From Aricia agestis (lineage: Eukaryota; Arthropoda; Insecta; Lepidoptera; Lycaenidae), in the NCBI RefSeq assembly GCF_905147365.1, contig NC_056416.1:392001-456000 (forward strand): DNA of 64,000 bases, read 5' to 3'. The translations under genes and the position numbers were made by a program. Below, piece after piece: positions 54,731-64,000 of the stretch (position 1 is its first letter; each line of letters starts with the position of its first letter). The notes under the pieces were generated by a model. That model searched no databases. It worked only from the letters and a program-made list of their open reading frames with translations, and was not told the DNA's origin.

Positions 54731-56027
54731 TACGAGGGCTGCTATTTATGTATCCGGAACTGGCCACTTACAAGAACAATATTTAAAAAGTAATTACAAC
54801 ATTTGAAAATAGAACTCTTTGGTTGAAGAATACATTTTGTTTCATGTGACTGTCAATTATTTTTCCACTGTGGCGTCATTTTGAAAATTGCGTGTCTTCA
54901 TTTGCCATGGATTTAACGCGTGAACATTTTCGTGCAATGATTTACTACGATTTTCGGCGTGGGCTAAATCAACAACAGTGCTTTATTCAACTCACCGCAA
55001 CTTTTGGAGATGAAGCACCATCAAAAATCACTGTTTATCACTGGTACAGTGAGTTTAATCGTGGGCGGTCTATGCTCACGGATGAAAATAAAGAAGGTCG
55101 CCCAAAAACAGCTGTTGTCCCACAAAATATAGATGCTGTGCGGGAACTAATAATGCGTGATCGTCATGTTACATATCGCGAGATAGAGGCGTCCTTAGGC
55201 ATAAGTATGACGAGCATACATAAGATATTACACGAACATTTGGCTGTAAAAAAAAATATGTTCGCGTTGGATTCCGCACAACTTGACAATACATCAAAAA
55301 CGGGCTCGTGTCGATTTGTGCAAAAAAGTGATAAAAAAATACAACCGTGGTACGTCAAAAGCCGTTTATAATATCTACACAGGTGATGAATCTTGGATCT
55401 ATGCATATGACCCCGAAACTAAACAACAGTCAACGGTGTGGGTGTTCCAAGATGAGCCGAAACCAACAAAAGTTACTCGTGCAAAAAGTACTTTGAAGCA
55501 AATGGTCGCCTGTTTTTTTGGAATTAATGGACATGTGGCTACAGTGCCATTAGAGAATCGTAAAACGGTTAATTCTGAATGGTATACGACCATTTGTTTA
55601 CCAGAAGTCTTTGAAGAAATAAGAAAGGACAACCGACAACGCAGAATCATATTACATCACGACAATGCTAGCTGTCACACCTCAGCTGAAACAACTCAGT
55701 TTTTGGAGGGTCAAAAGATCGAATTGACTGGTCATCCGCCGTACAGCCCTGATTTGGCACCTAACGATTTCTTTTTATTTCCATACGCGAAGAACAAATT
55801 ACGTGGTCAACGTTTTTCGAGCCGCGAAGAGGCTGTTGATGCGTTCAAAATGCACGTTTTGGAGATACCTCAATCAGAATGGAAAAAGTGCTATGAAAAT
55901 TGGTTCCAGCGTATGCAAAAGTGTGTCGATCATCGCGGCGAATATTTTAAAAAGCAATAAAACCATATTAAATGATATATGTTTATTTCTTTTTTTAATT
56001 CCGGATACATAAATAGCAGCCCTCGTA
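54731..56027 (+). mobile_element. Complete mariner transposon
   Basis: The element 54733-56025 (1293 bp) is flanked by TA on each side. It has perfect 27-bp terminal inverted repeats starting CGAGGGCTGCTATTTATG. The transposase is a D,D34D mariner type. The length and ends are intact; only the coding frame is broken. Confidence 0.97.
54907..55960 (+). pseudogene. Mariner transposase, one-base frameshift
   Basis: The first ATG is 54907 (MDLTREHFRAM); the frame also opens upstream from a GTG. N-terminal helix-turn-helix: FRRGLNQQQCF and VTYREIEASLGIS. The catalytic triad lies after the break: D in TGDESW, D in HHDNASCH and D in YSPDLAPNDFF, the last two separated by 34 residues. An A-run at about 55249-55257 has one A too many and shifts the frame from 1 to 2; the second frame continues to 55960. 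A single-base change is the only visible defect, so inactivation is recent or a sequencing artefact of the homopolymer. Confidence 0.95.
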
Positions 56028-58117
56028 TAACAATAAATTACTCCGCCCGTGATAGAATTAGACATTATATATTTATGAAACCAAATTCATGATGGGACAA
56101 CTTTTTATGGCGGTTTCGCGGCTTTAATATTTATAACGCGACACCTTATCGCCTCATTTTTTATGATTTTCAGTAATAATCTTTTTCATACTCAAGATAA
56201 GCAACAGTATCAAATAATTTTGCTCCACTTACTGATAGCTTTGATTTCAGCACCATACAGTGAATACTCAATGCCAATGTTAAAAAAAGATTTGTAGCAC
56301 AAAAAATTATGTCAAAAAACTGTTATATTCTCTGATTGAATAAATAAAACGTGAAATTATGTATGTCAATTTGTATGCGACACAAGTGCGGCGGAAGCGC
56401 GCTAACGAACGTCAATGTATGGAGGTAATCGGCGGTCGATCATAGCCTTAATACTACAGAATAGCGCTCAATTTGTACGTGCCGCATGCAGCTGCGATAA
56501 TATGTAGGTAAAGTAAATCTTATTAAGGTATCAAAGCTGTGTTTAATCAATGTAATTTACATTATAATTTAAAATTACTAGTATATTATAAAACATAGAC
56601 TTATTTTCAATTACTCTATTGGAAAATTAACTGATAATTATATTACGCTCGACAAACAATAAAATATATGCAAATATTAAAATTAACTACAAATTAATTT
56701 TCGACCCACACTAGCGTAAAATTTTAACCGTCTGTACCAAAATGGAGCGAGATGATGTACATACATATAAAATATGTACACATTCTGTACAATGTATATG
56801 TTTTAAATTTTTCAGCAAAAGAGCTTAACAAAATTTAGCCAATGAGGCATCTTCCATAGTCAGAAGAGAGTCAAACTCATACTATAATACTATCTAAGTT
56901 AGTTACAATATTATATTAAATCCAACTATAATCCAAAACTCAATAACAATAAAACTACTGCAAAAGAAAACGAAAAGAAAATTAAATTCCGAATATAAAA
57001 GCAAATCTAACAACAGATAGCGAATAATGTAGTGATCTCGCGCTAAGCGGCGCTCATACAAGATTACATTATACAATGTAATGAGATAGTAAGAATCAAT
57101 TGTATGCAGCTTCAGCCGGATTACATGCCGAGATCGAGGCGAGATTTGAGTGAGATCCGCCTTCGAAACTCCATGCGACGAAATGAGCCCCAATTAGAGT
57201 GAAGCCACGTTGATCTGTTAGGTTGCGTTGATTCAGCGTTGTTTAATGTTTTTTATATATTTTGTGATATGCTACACATATTATGTTGTCCTTGATGTAT
57301 CAAAAGATTGTAAGAGAGGGAGAGAAGAGGAACTTAGCAGGTGGAAAAAATTTTTTTTGAGTTTGAGTTTTGAGTTTAAAAAATCTAGTAAGCCTACGCA
57401 AACAGCTTCAAAGTATAAAGACTTCATTATGACGGTATTAAGTCCATTAATAACTTAAAATGGCGCGGATTTTTGCGCAAACAGAAATTAGCTTTATAAA
57501 GGCCGAAAGAAATTCTCACGAATTAACAGCTCGACTTAATTACTTCTTGTTTAAGTTATATTATGCCTATTATACACAATAATTAAGAAGGAAAATAGAA
57601 TTACAAAACATTATAATACCTATTATCCATAAATAAATTATATTTCTTTTCACGAATCAATTCAAATTCAATGAACTCGATGAGCAGCTAAACTTTTCGT
57701 TGTAGCGAAGCTGACAGTTTGACGTAATAAGACCACGGTCTTTCAGAAGCATCGCACGGAAAACGCTGCTATCATTCCCAAAACTGAAGTTTTTTACTCT
57801 TTCACGGCTTAATATTCTGTAAATACCCAGGTCGAGTAAAAGCATACATAATAATGTCAATTAAATTGCGTCAAAAACCCTTCCGCAACAAAATTGGGTA
57901 CATTCATAACAATATGTAATGAGGATTTCACGTTTTGATTTAATAAGCCGCAGTAAATCTCCGCCCGACATTCCCATGATGACATGCGACGCCATGTTAT
58001 TATGTTATACAAACGTGGCGCCTTTTCATCTCGCGGTTTTGTTTTATTACGACCAGCCGAGACGTTAAGGCCGGTGCACGAAAGACGCGGATAGCGAGGC
58101 GGATGCGATTACGGGAT
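56028..58117. other. Intergenic, no gene recognised
   Basis: AT-rich, with GC-richer patches at 56390-56450, 57030-57180 and 57945-58110. ttaaggccggtgcacgaaag at about 58068 resembles one end of a known MITE type (from memory), but the partner end was not found. Confidence 0.4.
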
Positions 58118-58306
58118 TAAGGATGCCTTTCCACCAGAGCTGAGCGGAGCTGTGTTGCGAGGAATGTGTTTTTGAAAACCAATAAGATCGCTTCATTGAC
58201 ATGACTTTGCCATGACATCGCTCAGCGCAGCGATGCTTTTGGTTCTCAAAAAGACATTCCTCGCAACACAGCTCCGCTCAGGCTCAGCTCTGGAAATGCA
58301 ATCTAA
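58118..58306. mobile_element. PIF/Harbinger-like MITE, 183 bp
   Basis: The element 58121-58303 is flanked by TAA. The arms of about 55 bp (ccagagctgagcggagctgt with complement) match with few differences and one 6-bp insertion. Confidence 0.8.
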
Positions 58307-58804
58307 GAGCGGACGGAGTGGAGCGTTACGTTGCAGTACGTTGTCGTCATAACGATACGTCTTCATCTCTCTTATGTCTATAAAACATAGTGTTCGACAC
58401 CATGTAGGCCTCTTTATGTTGCGGCGGAGCTGACACGCCCATTAATAAAATCCTAAATACAATGCTTTGTCTTTCTTAATTTTGTTATTCAAAATACCTT
58501 ACCTTTATTTAAGATACGGTTTCATAAAATATATAACACTATATAAAAATGTTGTTATGATACCGCAACCAATACCTCAGAGACTCTTGAGGCTTTATTT
58601 TAGAGGTAGTATAGTTATTTTTTGGGAATTTAATTTCTGAAACTTTATCAGAAATATTTTACTTCTAGCTCGTAAACGTCTAGGGTAAATTATGTACCTA
58701 GTCTATTTATTCAATTTTTTTACTGAGTAAACACAAAAGTAATTGACATTATATTATGATAGGAACTGACATATTCTTTAAAAAAAATAGTTCTCTTTAA
58801 TTGC
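58307..58804. other. Intergenic, nothing recognised
   Basis: No supported feature. Confidence 0.4.
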
Positions 58805-59166
58805 TTTTTTTTTGTGAAATAAGGGGGCAAATGAGCAAACGGGTCACCCGATGGAAAGCAACTTCCGTCGCCCATGGACACTCGCAGCATCAGAAGAGCT
58901 GCAGGTGCGTTGCCGGCCTTTTAAGAGGGAATAGGGGAGAAGAGAGTAGGGAAAGGAAGGGAAGGAAATAGGGGAGGGTAGGGAAGGGAGGGGAAGGGAA
59001 TAGGGGAGGGTAGGGAAGGAAATAGGGTAGGGGATTGGGCCTCCGGTAAACTCACTCACTCGGCGAAACACAGTGCAAGCGCTGTTTCACGCCGGTTTTC
59101 TGTGAGAACGTGGTATTTCTCCGGTCGAGCCAGCCCATTCGTGCCGAATCATGGCTCTCCCACGTA
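58805..59166 (-). mobile_element. GA-core SINE-like repeat, copy 8 (full length)
   Basis: Longest copy in the window; the GA core is expanded with extra gggaagggaggggaaggga units. Confidence 0.88.
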
Positions 59167-60754
59167 CAAAAAAGCAAATATAATTAATACGGCACTAGAT
59201 GTGCCGGTATCTATGTTTGCTGCTATCCAACTTCTTTACGGGCAGAAACCATATTTTTTTGTATTTATAAAAATCGGTTTAAAAAAGCAACAAACAACAC
59301 AGTATCACCTTAACACTATTATGGAGTCATACCTCGATCGTAGGAATGGCAGACACAATAGATATTCAAGTGTTATGCGGCACCCAGGTGCCGCTTGGGA
59401 GTTGATGGGTTATCCTAATCATCATCATCATCATCACGACTGGCAACCCGCTCCGACCGGCAGCGTGCGCGCACCCTCGCCGCAGATTTGCCATCACGCA
59501 TCGCTCGCCGAATGTAAGCCGAAAATATGTTCTTCCTCCCCTCTCCCCTCCGAGTCCCCGTCTCCCCGTGGATCGTGCACGGCTATTATCATCAGGGAAA
59601 TTGCGATACGTGACAATTTTATGTGCGTAATCAATATTTCCGCAACAGACAGTAGGTACTCGATTCTTATATTTTGATCCAACATTAATAACGCTTCGAT
59701 CAAATTTGGATTCTATCGAACATCAACAATATGTTCTCATAAACATCAAATATGAAACAGTTTGTTTTTTTTTGTCTAAGCAAGCAGAACGTATAATTGA
59801 CGTTTGTTAAATATTGACTTACCGAGACTGCGTTACTGGTGGATCGAAGCATTATAGCTTATTTTATTAATATTATTACAATATAATAATACTGATTTTG
59901 CTATTTAACGTATTTCATCCACTGGTTGTGACGTTTGTATAAAATTTTCATTTCTTCCTACATCAGATTCGGATTTTGTAAATAGAGAACACAAACTTAA
60001 ACTTCAAAAATTACAAAGTAATGTAATAAGCTTTTTCAAACGCTTTGAAGCTAAAGGCCGTCAAAAGCCGAATTCAAGGAACGCTTTACATTTTAAAGAG
60101 GTCTCCTAAAATACTTATTTAGTTGACGAAACTACGGCCAGCTAAAAATTTAATATTGAATAAATGTTTTGATTTAATGGGAATATAATTTAAAAAGGAA
60201 AACATAATATTAAGAATTTTGAATTATTCGACAACGTTACGATTACGTCGCTGTTAATTGTTCGTGCTTACCCCACGTCGAGTATTATAGGCCGCGCCAC
60301 TGTCCCCATAAATTCCGATGGCCAGTTTCAAGTTTCCTCGTAAATGCCAGCTGCCACTTTATGCTTCTGTCTCTCTACTCTCTACTCTAATTACATTCAT
60401 TAAATTTGTTTGATTTCACTGCCAATGAGTATATCTCATGTATTATATAAAATTCTCGTGTCGAGGCGTTTGTTAACTGTTGCTCAATTCCTCAGGTGTA
60501 AAATAGACCAAAATATTAAAATGTTGTGTTGTCAACCACTTGTCAACCGTTTTTTTTCACCGTCAAAAAGTCTGTTATTACATATAGTAATACATACAGT
60601 TTTAATCGCGCTATCGAAGTTTTTCTGAGGTCGGTGTGACAGATAAAACTTCTCCAGTACAATATCTTAAAAGAAAAAAATGGGCTCAAACATATTTTCA
60701 CACCATATAATATTATGTGTAAAACAATGTTTGCCGGGTATCTGTTTATTAAGA
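59167..60754. other. Intergenic; repeat copy and GC-rich patch
   Basis: A 191-codon frame at 59102-59677 begins inside the SINE and crosses a (CAT)n run, so it is a chance frame. 59330-59415 carries the second copy of the repeat seen at 26309. 59430-59600 is GC-rich and unidentified. Confidence 0.4.
59330..59415. repeat. Interspersed repeat, copy 2 (shared with 26309-26440)
   Basis: acctcgatcgtaggaatggc to gagttgatgggttat; it retains a cacccaggtgccgcttggga stretch that copy 1 has lost. Confidence 0.6.
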
Positions 60755-60965
60755 ACTAGATGACGCCCGCAACTCCGTTGCGCCAAAATTCGTTTATCGC
60801 GCGGGAACCGTACATTTTTCCGGAACAAAAAGCATCCTATGTCCTTTCCCGGGACTCAAAGTATTTTAATACTAAATTTCAGCAAAATCGGTTCAGCGGT
60901 TCGGGCGTGAAGAGGTAACAGACAGACAGACAGACACACTTTCGCATTTATAATATTAGTATGGA
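60755..60965 (+). mobile_element. RTE-like tail repeat, copy 8 (best preserved)
   Basis: actagatgacgcccgcaact to taatattagtatggat, with a (GACA)3 run. All family blocks are present. Confidence 0.82.
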
Positions 60966-61065
60966 TTGGCATCTACTATAATACGTCATGTTGCTTTGTT
61001 ACATTTTATGAATAATTAACTATGTGCCATACGTTTATAAAGAGAAATAGGTACATAGTAATTAG

Positions 61066-61342
61066 ATCCCACCAAAAACATTTTCATGTAAAAATGTTGC
61101 CAAGATGAGAACATAATATTATAGTTCGTCGTGTCAAAAAGTAGTGAGATCTCATGTAGAGCCAAGTTTCTAACCTTACAATATAATAAAAAGGTAAAAT
61201 TAAGGTTTTTAGATTTAGGGTTGAGTATGTAAGGTTAGAAACTTGGCTCTACATGAGATCTTACTACTTTTTGACACGACGAACTATAATATTATGTTCT
61301 CATCTTGGCAACATTTTTACATGAAAATGTTTTTGGTGGGAT
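61066..61342. mobile_element. Fold-back MITE with 115-bp arms
   Basis: Arms 61066-61180 and 61228-61342 are complementary at all but one position, separated by 47 bp. The ends read atcccaccaaaaacattttc and complement. No clear target duplication. Confidence 0.9.
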
Positions 61343-61362
61343 TTCATTTCTTTTTGCAAGCA

Positions 61363-62070
61363 TTTTTTAGGGTTCCGTACCCATAGGGTAGAAACGGGAC
61401 CCTATTACTGAGACTTCGATGTCTGTCCGTCTGTCTGTCTCCAGGCTGTAACTCAAGAACGGTAATAGCTAGAGAGTTGAAATTTTCACAGATTATGTAT
61501 ATCTGTTGCCGCCGTAACAACAAATACTAAAAACAAAATGAAATTCATATTTAAGGGGGGCTCCCATACAACAAACATGATTTTTTTGGCCTTTTTTGCT
61601 CTATATCAATAATGGCAACAGGTAGGTACTTAAATTTTTCTCAAAGTCCTTAGTTATATGTCTACTTTAATATTTAATAATAATATTAAAATAAAATAAA
61701 AAATTAAGGGGGGCTCCGATACAAAAACACAAATTTTTGCCTAATTTTGCTCTATAATGGTACGGATATAGGTTAAATTGGGTTTGATAATTTTTATGTT
61801 GTTTCAGTACTAATATTATGTTACATACCAAATTTCAGCTTTCTAAGACTTCAGGAAGTACCCTAACAGTTTTGATGATCGGTGAGTCAGTGACCAAATT
61901 GTAGATTTTTGGACACCTATAAAATCTAAAGTATAACAGCTACGATATTCAAAATTTGCGCATTTAATAACTATACCAATCATTATATCTTAAAAATTTC
62001 AACTATCTGGCATTATTCAAACCAAAGTTACGAGGGTTCAAAAATACGACGAAACGTTTCGAGAAAAGGT
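61363..62070. repeat. Interspersed repeat starting tttagggttccgtac
   Basis: Starts tttagggttccgtacccata, with a GTCTGTCTGTC run, gctgtaactcaagaacggta, then aggggggctcccatacaac twice. I recall this as a common lepidopteran repeat. The right end is uncertain. Confidence 0.6.
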
Positions 62071-62395
62071 AGGTAGTGCCCTTGCGCGCTTCGCTTGGCT
62101 CATCTTGGCGGGGGCACTCCCGTACCCCCAGATTTCATAGGTATAAGACGTTTATTAAATAGTGACACATAACGCCGCATCACGTACGCGAGCAACAGAG
62201 GCAGAGATCACATAATATGATAGTAGCCTTGTAGTAATTCAATGTAATTGACAGCTCACCGTGGTGTTTCTTGGTAAGTGTATATTTTTATTCTGTGTCT
62301 CTAATAATAAATATTTTTGATAAAATTACACCAAAAAATTTTACTACGTATAATTCGTAATAAGCAAAATAATAAATTGATATTTTATAGCGAAA

Positions 62396-63062
62396 AACGG
62401 CCAAGTGCGTGTCGTGCCACGCGCATAGGGTTCCATAGTACCGCTAGTTTTTGATAATTTTTGTATGGTCAATTAATGCACATTTATAACGTGTTTTACA
62501 CTACCAACAACATCATCTCAGTTACATTTGAATGATTTTGAACGAAAAGTTCCTTTGTACTTCTACGAATACATTTTTTTTTTGTTGATCGACTATTACT
62601 CAATAACTTATGAAGTTTTCCTAGCCATGATAGTTTTCCTTTTAAATTCAGCATATTTTCTATTCCCTTGAATTTTACCACATTTCCAGAAGCAGCCGTT
62701 TAGCTGGTAGAAGGGGGGACACTGGACTCTAACGATTTTTTCTACTTTAAAACTTCATATTTCACTAATGGATCCCTAAATCGGAATATGGTCTTTGAAT
62801 ACTCGTAATATTTTTAAAAAACCTATCCAACAACACCTCACATGGTGGGGTGGACGCGAAAAAAAAATCACCCCCGCATTGATGTGTAGGGGAGGTACCG
62901 TAAAACATTTTTTTAAGATTTTATATACCATTAGGTCGGCATCATTAAGATGTGCATACATGCCGAATTATAGCTTTGTAGGTTCTGAGCAAAACCGCGG
63001 ACAGACGGACGGACGGACAGACCGAAACTATAAGGGCTATATATTCTCTGAGCGAAACCGCG

Positions 63063-63093
<31 letters not shown>

Positions 63094-63153
63094 GGACAGA
63101 CGAATGGACAGACTGAAACTACAAGGGTTCCTTGTTGACTACGGAACCCTTAA
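62396..63153 (+). repeat. Interspersed repeat family A, copy 3 (most complete)
   Basis: Runs from cggccaagtgcgtgtcg to ttgactacggaaccct, including two aaaccgcggacagac units and two GACA/GACG runs near the end. The 124-codon frame inside is not conserved in the other copies. Confidence 0.8.
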
Positions 63154-63370
63154 AACAGCACGAACGTAAAATAAAAGTTGTAAATTATATTTATAGCAGT
63201 TTTATTACAAACTATAAAACGTAAAAATAGATGTCACAAGCAGATTTTTTTGCCGTTTATGTCAGTTTATTTAACAAGCAACAAGAAAAGTGTCGTTCGA
63301 ATTAATTTTAACGGTCATTCTACGGCGTAGCAAAATGTCTATGGCGCGGCGTAGAGTTGCTGCAACTTTA

Positions 63371-63641
63371 TTTTTTTTTATGAAATAAGGGGGCAAACGA
63401 GCAAACGGGTCACCTGATGGAAAGCAACTTCCGTCGCCCATGGACACTCGCAGCATCAGAAGAGCTGCAGGTGCGTTGCCGGCCTTTTAAGAGGGAATAG
63501 GGTAATAGGGGAGGGTAGGGATGGGAAGGGAATAGGGTAGGGTAGGAAAGGGAATAGGGTAGGGGATTGGGCCTCCGGTAAACTCACTCACTCGGCGAAA
63601 CACAGCGGCCCATTCGTGCCGAAGCATGGCTCTCCCACGTA
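63371..63641 (-). mobile_element. GA-core SINE-like repeat, copy 9 (internal deletion)
   Basis: Complete at both ends, but the stretch between cacagcg and gcccattcg, which in other copies holds gcgctgtttcacgccggttt and about 40 further bases, is missing. Confidence 0.87.
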
Positions 63642-64000
63642 TGTTATTGCCATTATTCTACGCCGTATGAGGCAAGTTACCGTATCACATATGTCTATGA
63701 GTATAGGTTCAAATTGCAGGGAGTCAGTGCTAATGTATAAATTACTTTATAAATGCTAAATTAAATAAACAAGCAAATAAAAATGAAAATATTACAATTT
63801 ATTGTAATTGTGATTAGTAAAACTATTTTACTAATTCAATGAATGAATTATTATTAACGCAAAATATATAATCACTAAAGAATGTAGTATTGAAGCAAAA
63901 TGTATTTATATTTGATTCAAATTCGTCCAAAACTATTTCATTAGAGAGCGAAACAAAATTTGATCATTTGAAACTCGCAGCGTCGCCGTTCGCCGCATTT
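63642..64000. other. Intergenic, nothing recognised
   Basis: AT-rich to the end of the window, without a supported feature. Confidence 0.4.

Noticed and set aside
59102..59677. 191-codon frame with a run of histidines
   Set aside because: Starts inside a SINE copy, crosses a (CAT)n run and has no recognisable domain.
62795..63169. 124-codon frame inside repeat family A
   Set aside because: Corresponding frames in the other two copies are broken or different, and much of it translates GACA repeats.

Overview
This is insect nuclear DNA, almost certainly from a moth or butterfly. The background is AT-rich with no bacterial-style gene packing. It holds two clear host genes. The rest is intergenic sequence filled with repeats of lepidopteran type: SINEs with tRNA heads, a nine-copy SINE-like family with a G/A-rich core, RTE-like tails containing GACAGACA, mariner, BEL/Pao, hAT and PIF/Harbinger-like MITEs. 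No species can be named from sequence alone.

Host genes. On the minus strand at 6950-8326 is an intronless, secreted acid-lipase-family gene with a TATA box 65 bp upstream of its start codon and a poly(A) signal 13 bp past its stop. About 5.4 kb away, head to head, is the allatostatin-C (somatostatin-like) receptor gene. Its whole 411-residue coding region lies in one GC-rich exon (13713-14948). A probable 62-nt non-coding exon (13096-13157) and a 488-nt intron precede it, and a poly(A) signal sits at 15433. The two genes are not functionally linked as far as can be seen.

Mobile elements. Immediately after the receptor lies a 5'-truncated, frameshifted SF1 RNA-virus-type helicase (about 15490-16210), probably the tail of an R1-type LINE carrying a viral helicase domain. 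At 20757-22640 is a 5'-truncated CR1/Jockey-group LINE. A 266-bp fragment of another LINE-type element split it and left a 9-bp target duplication. At 32158-33810 is a 1.65-kb hAT-type element with an 8-bp target duplication that contains at least two further repeats nested in it. At 46142-52233 is a nearly intact BEL/Pao retrotransposon with two 247-bp LTRs that differ at three bases; one frame change separates RNase H from integrase at an A_AAA_AAC heptamer. At 54733-56025 is a complete mariner with perfect 27-bp TIRs, broken only by one extra A in an A-run. MITEs and SINEs fill much of the remainder.

Tandem repeats. 38881-39600 is a 24-unit, 30-bp minisatellite. 53615-53805 is an 11-bp minisatellite. 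37790-37960 is a decayed repeat of about 40 bp.

Unexplained structure. The most unusual pattern is a set of about ten short, near-perfect inverted repeats whose arms are separated by only 5 or 6 bp, scattered from 4.5 to 44 kb, plus a nested palindrome cluster at 11711-12051. They look like local inverted duplications from template switching rather than transposon ends. I found no convincing evidence for a novel multi-gene system.
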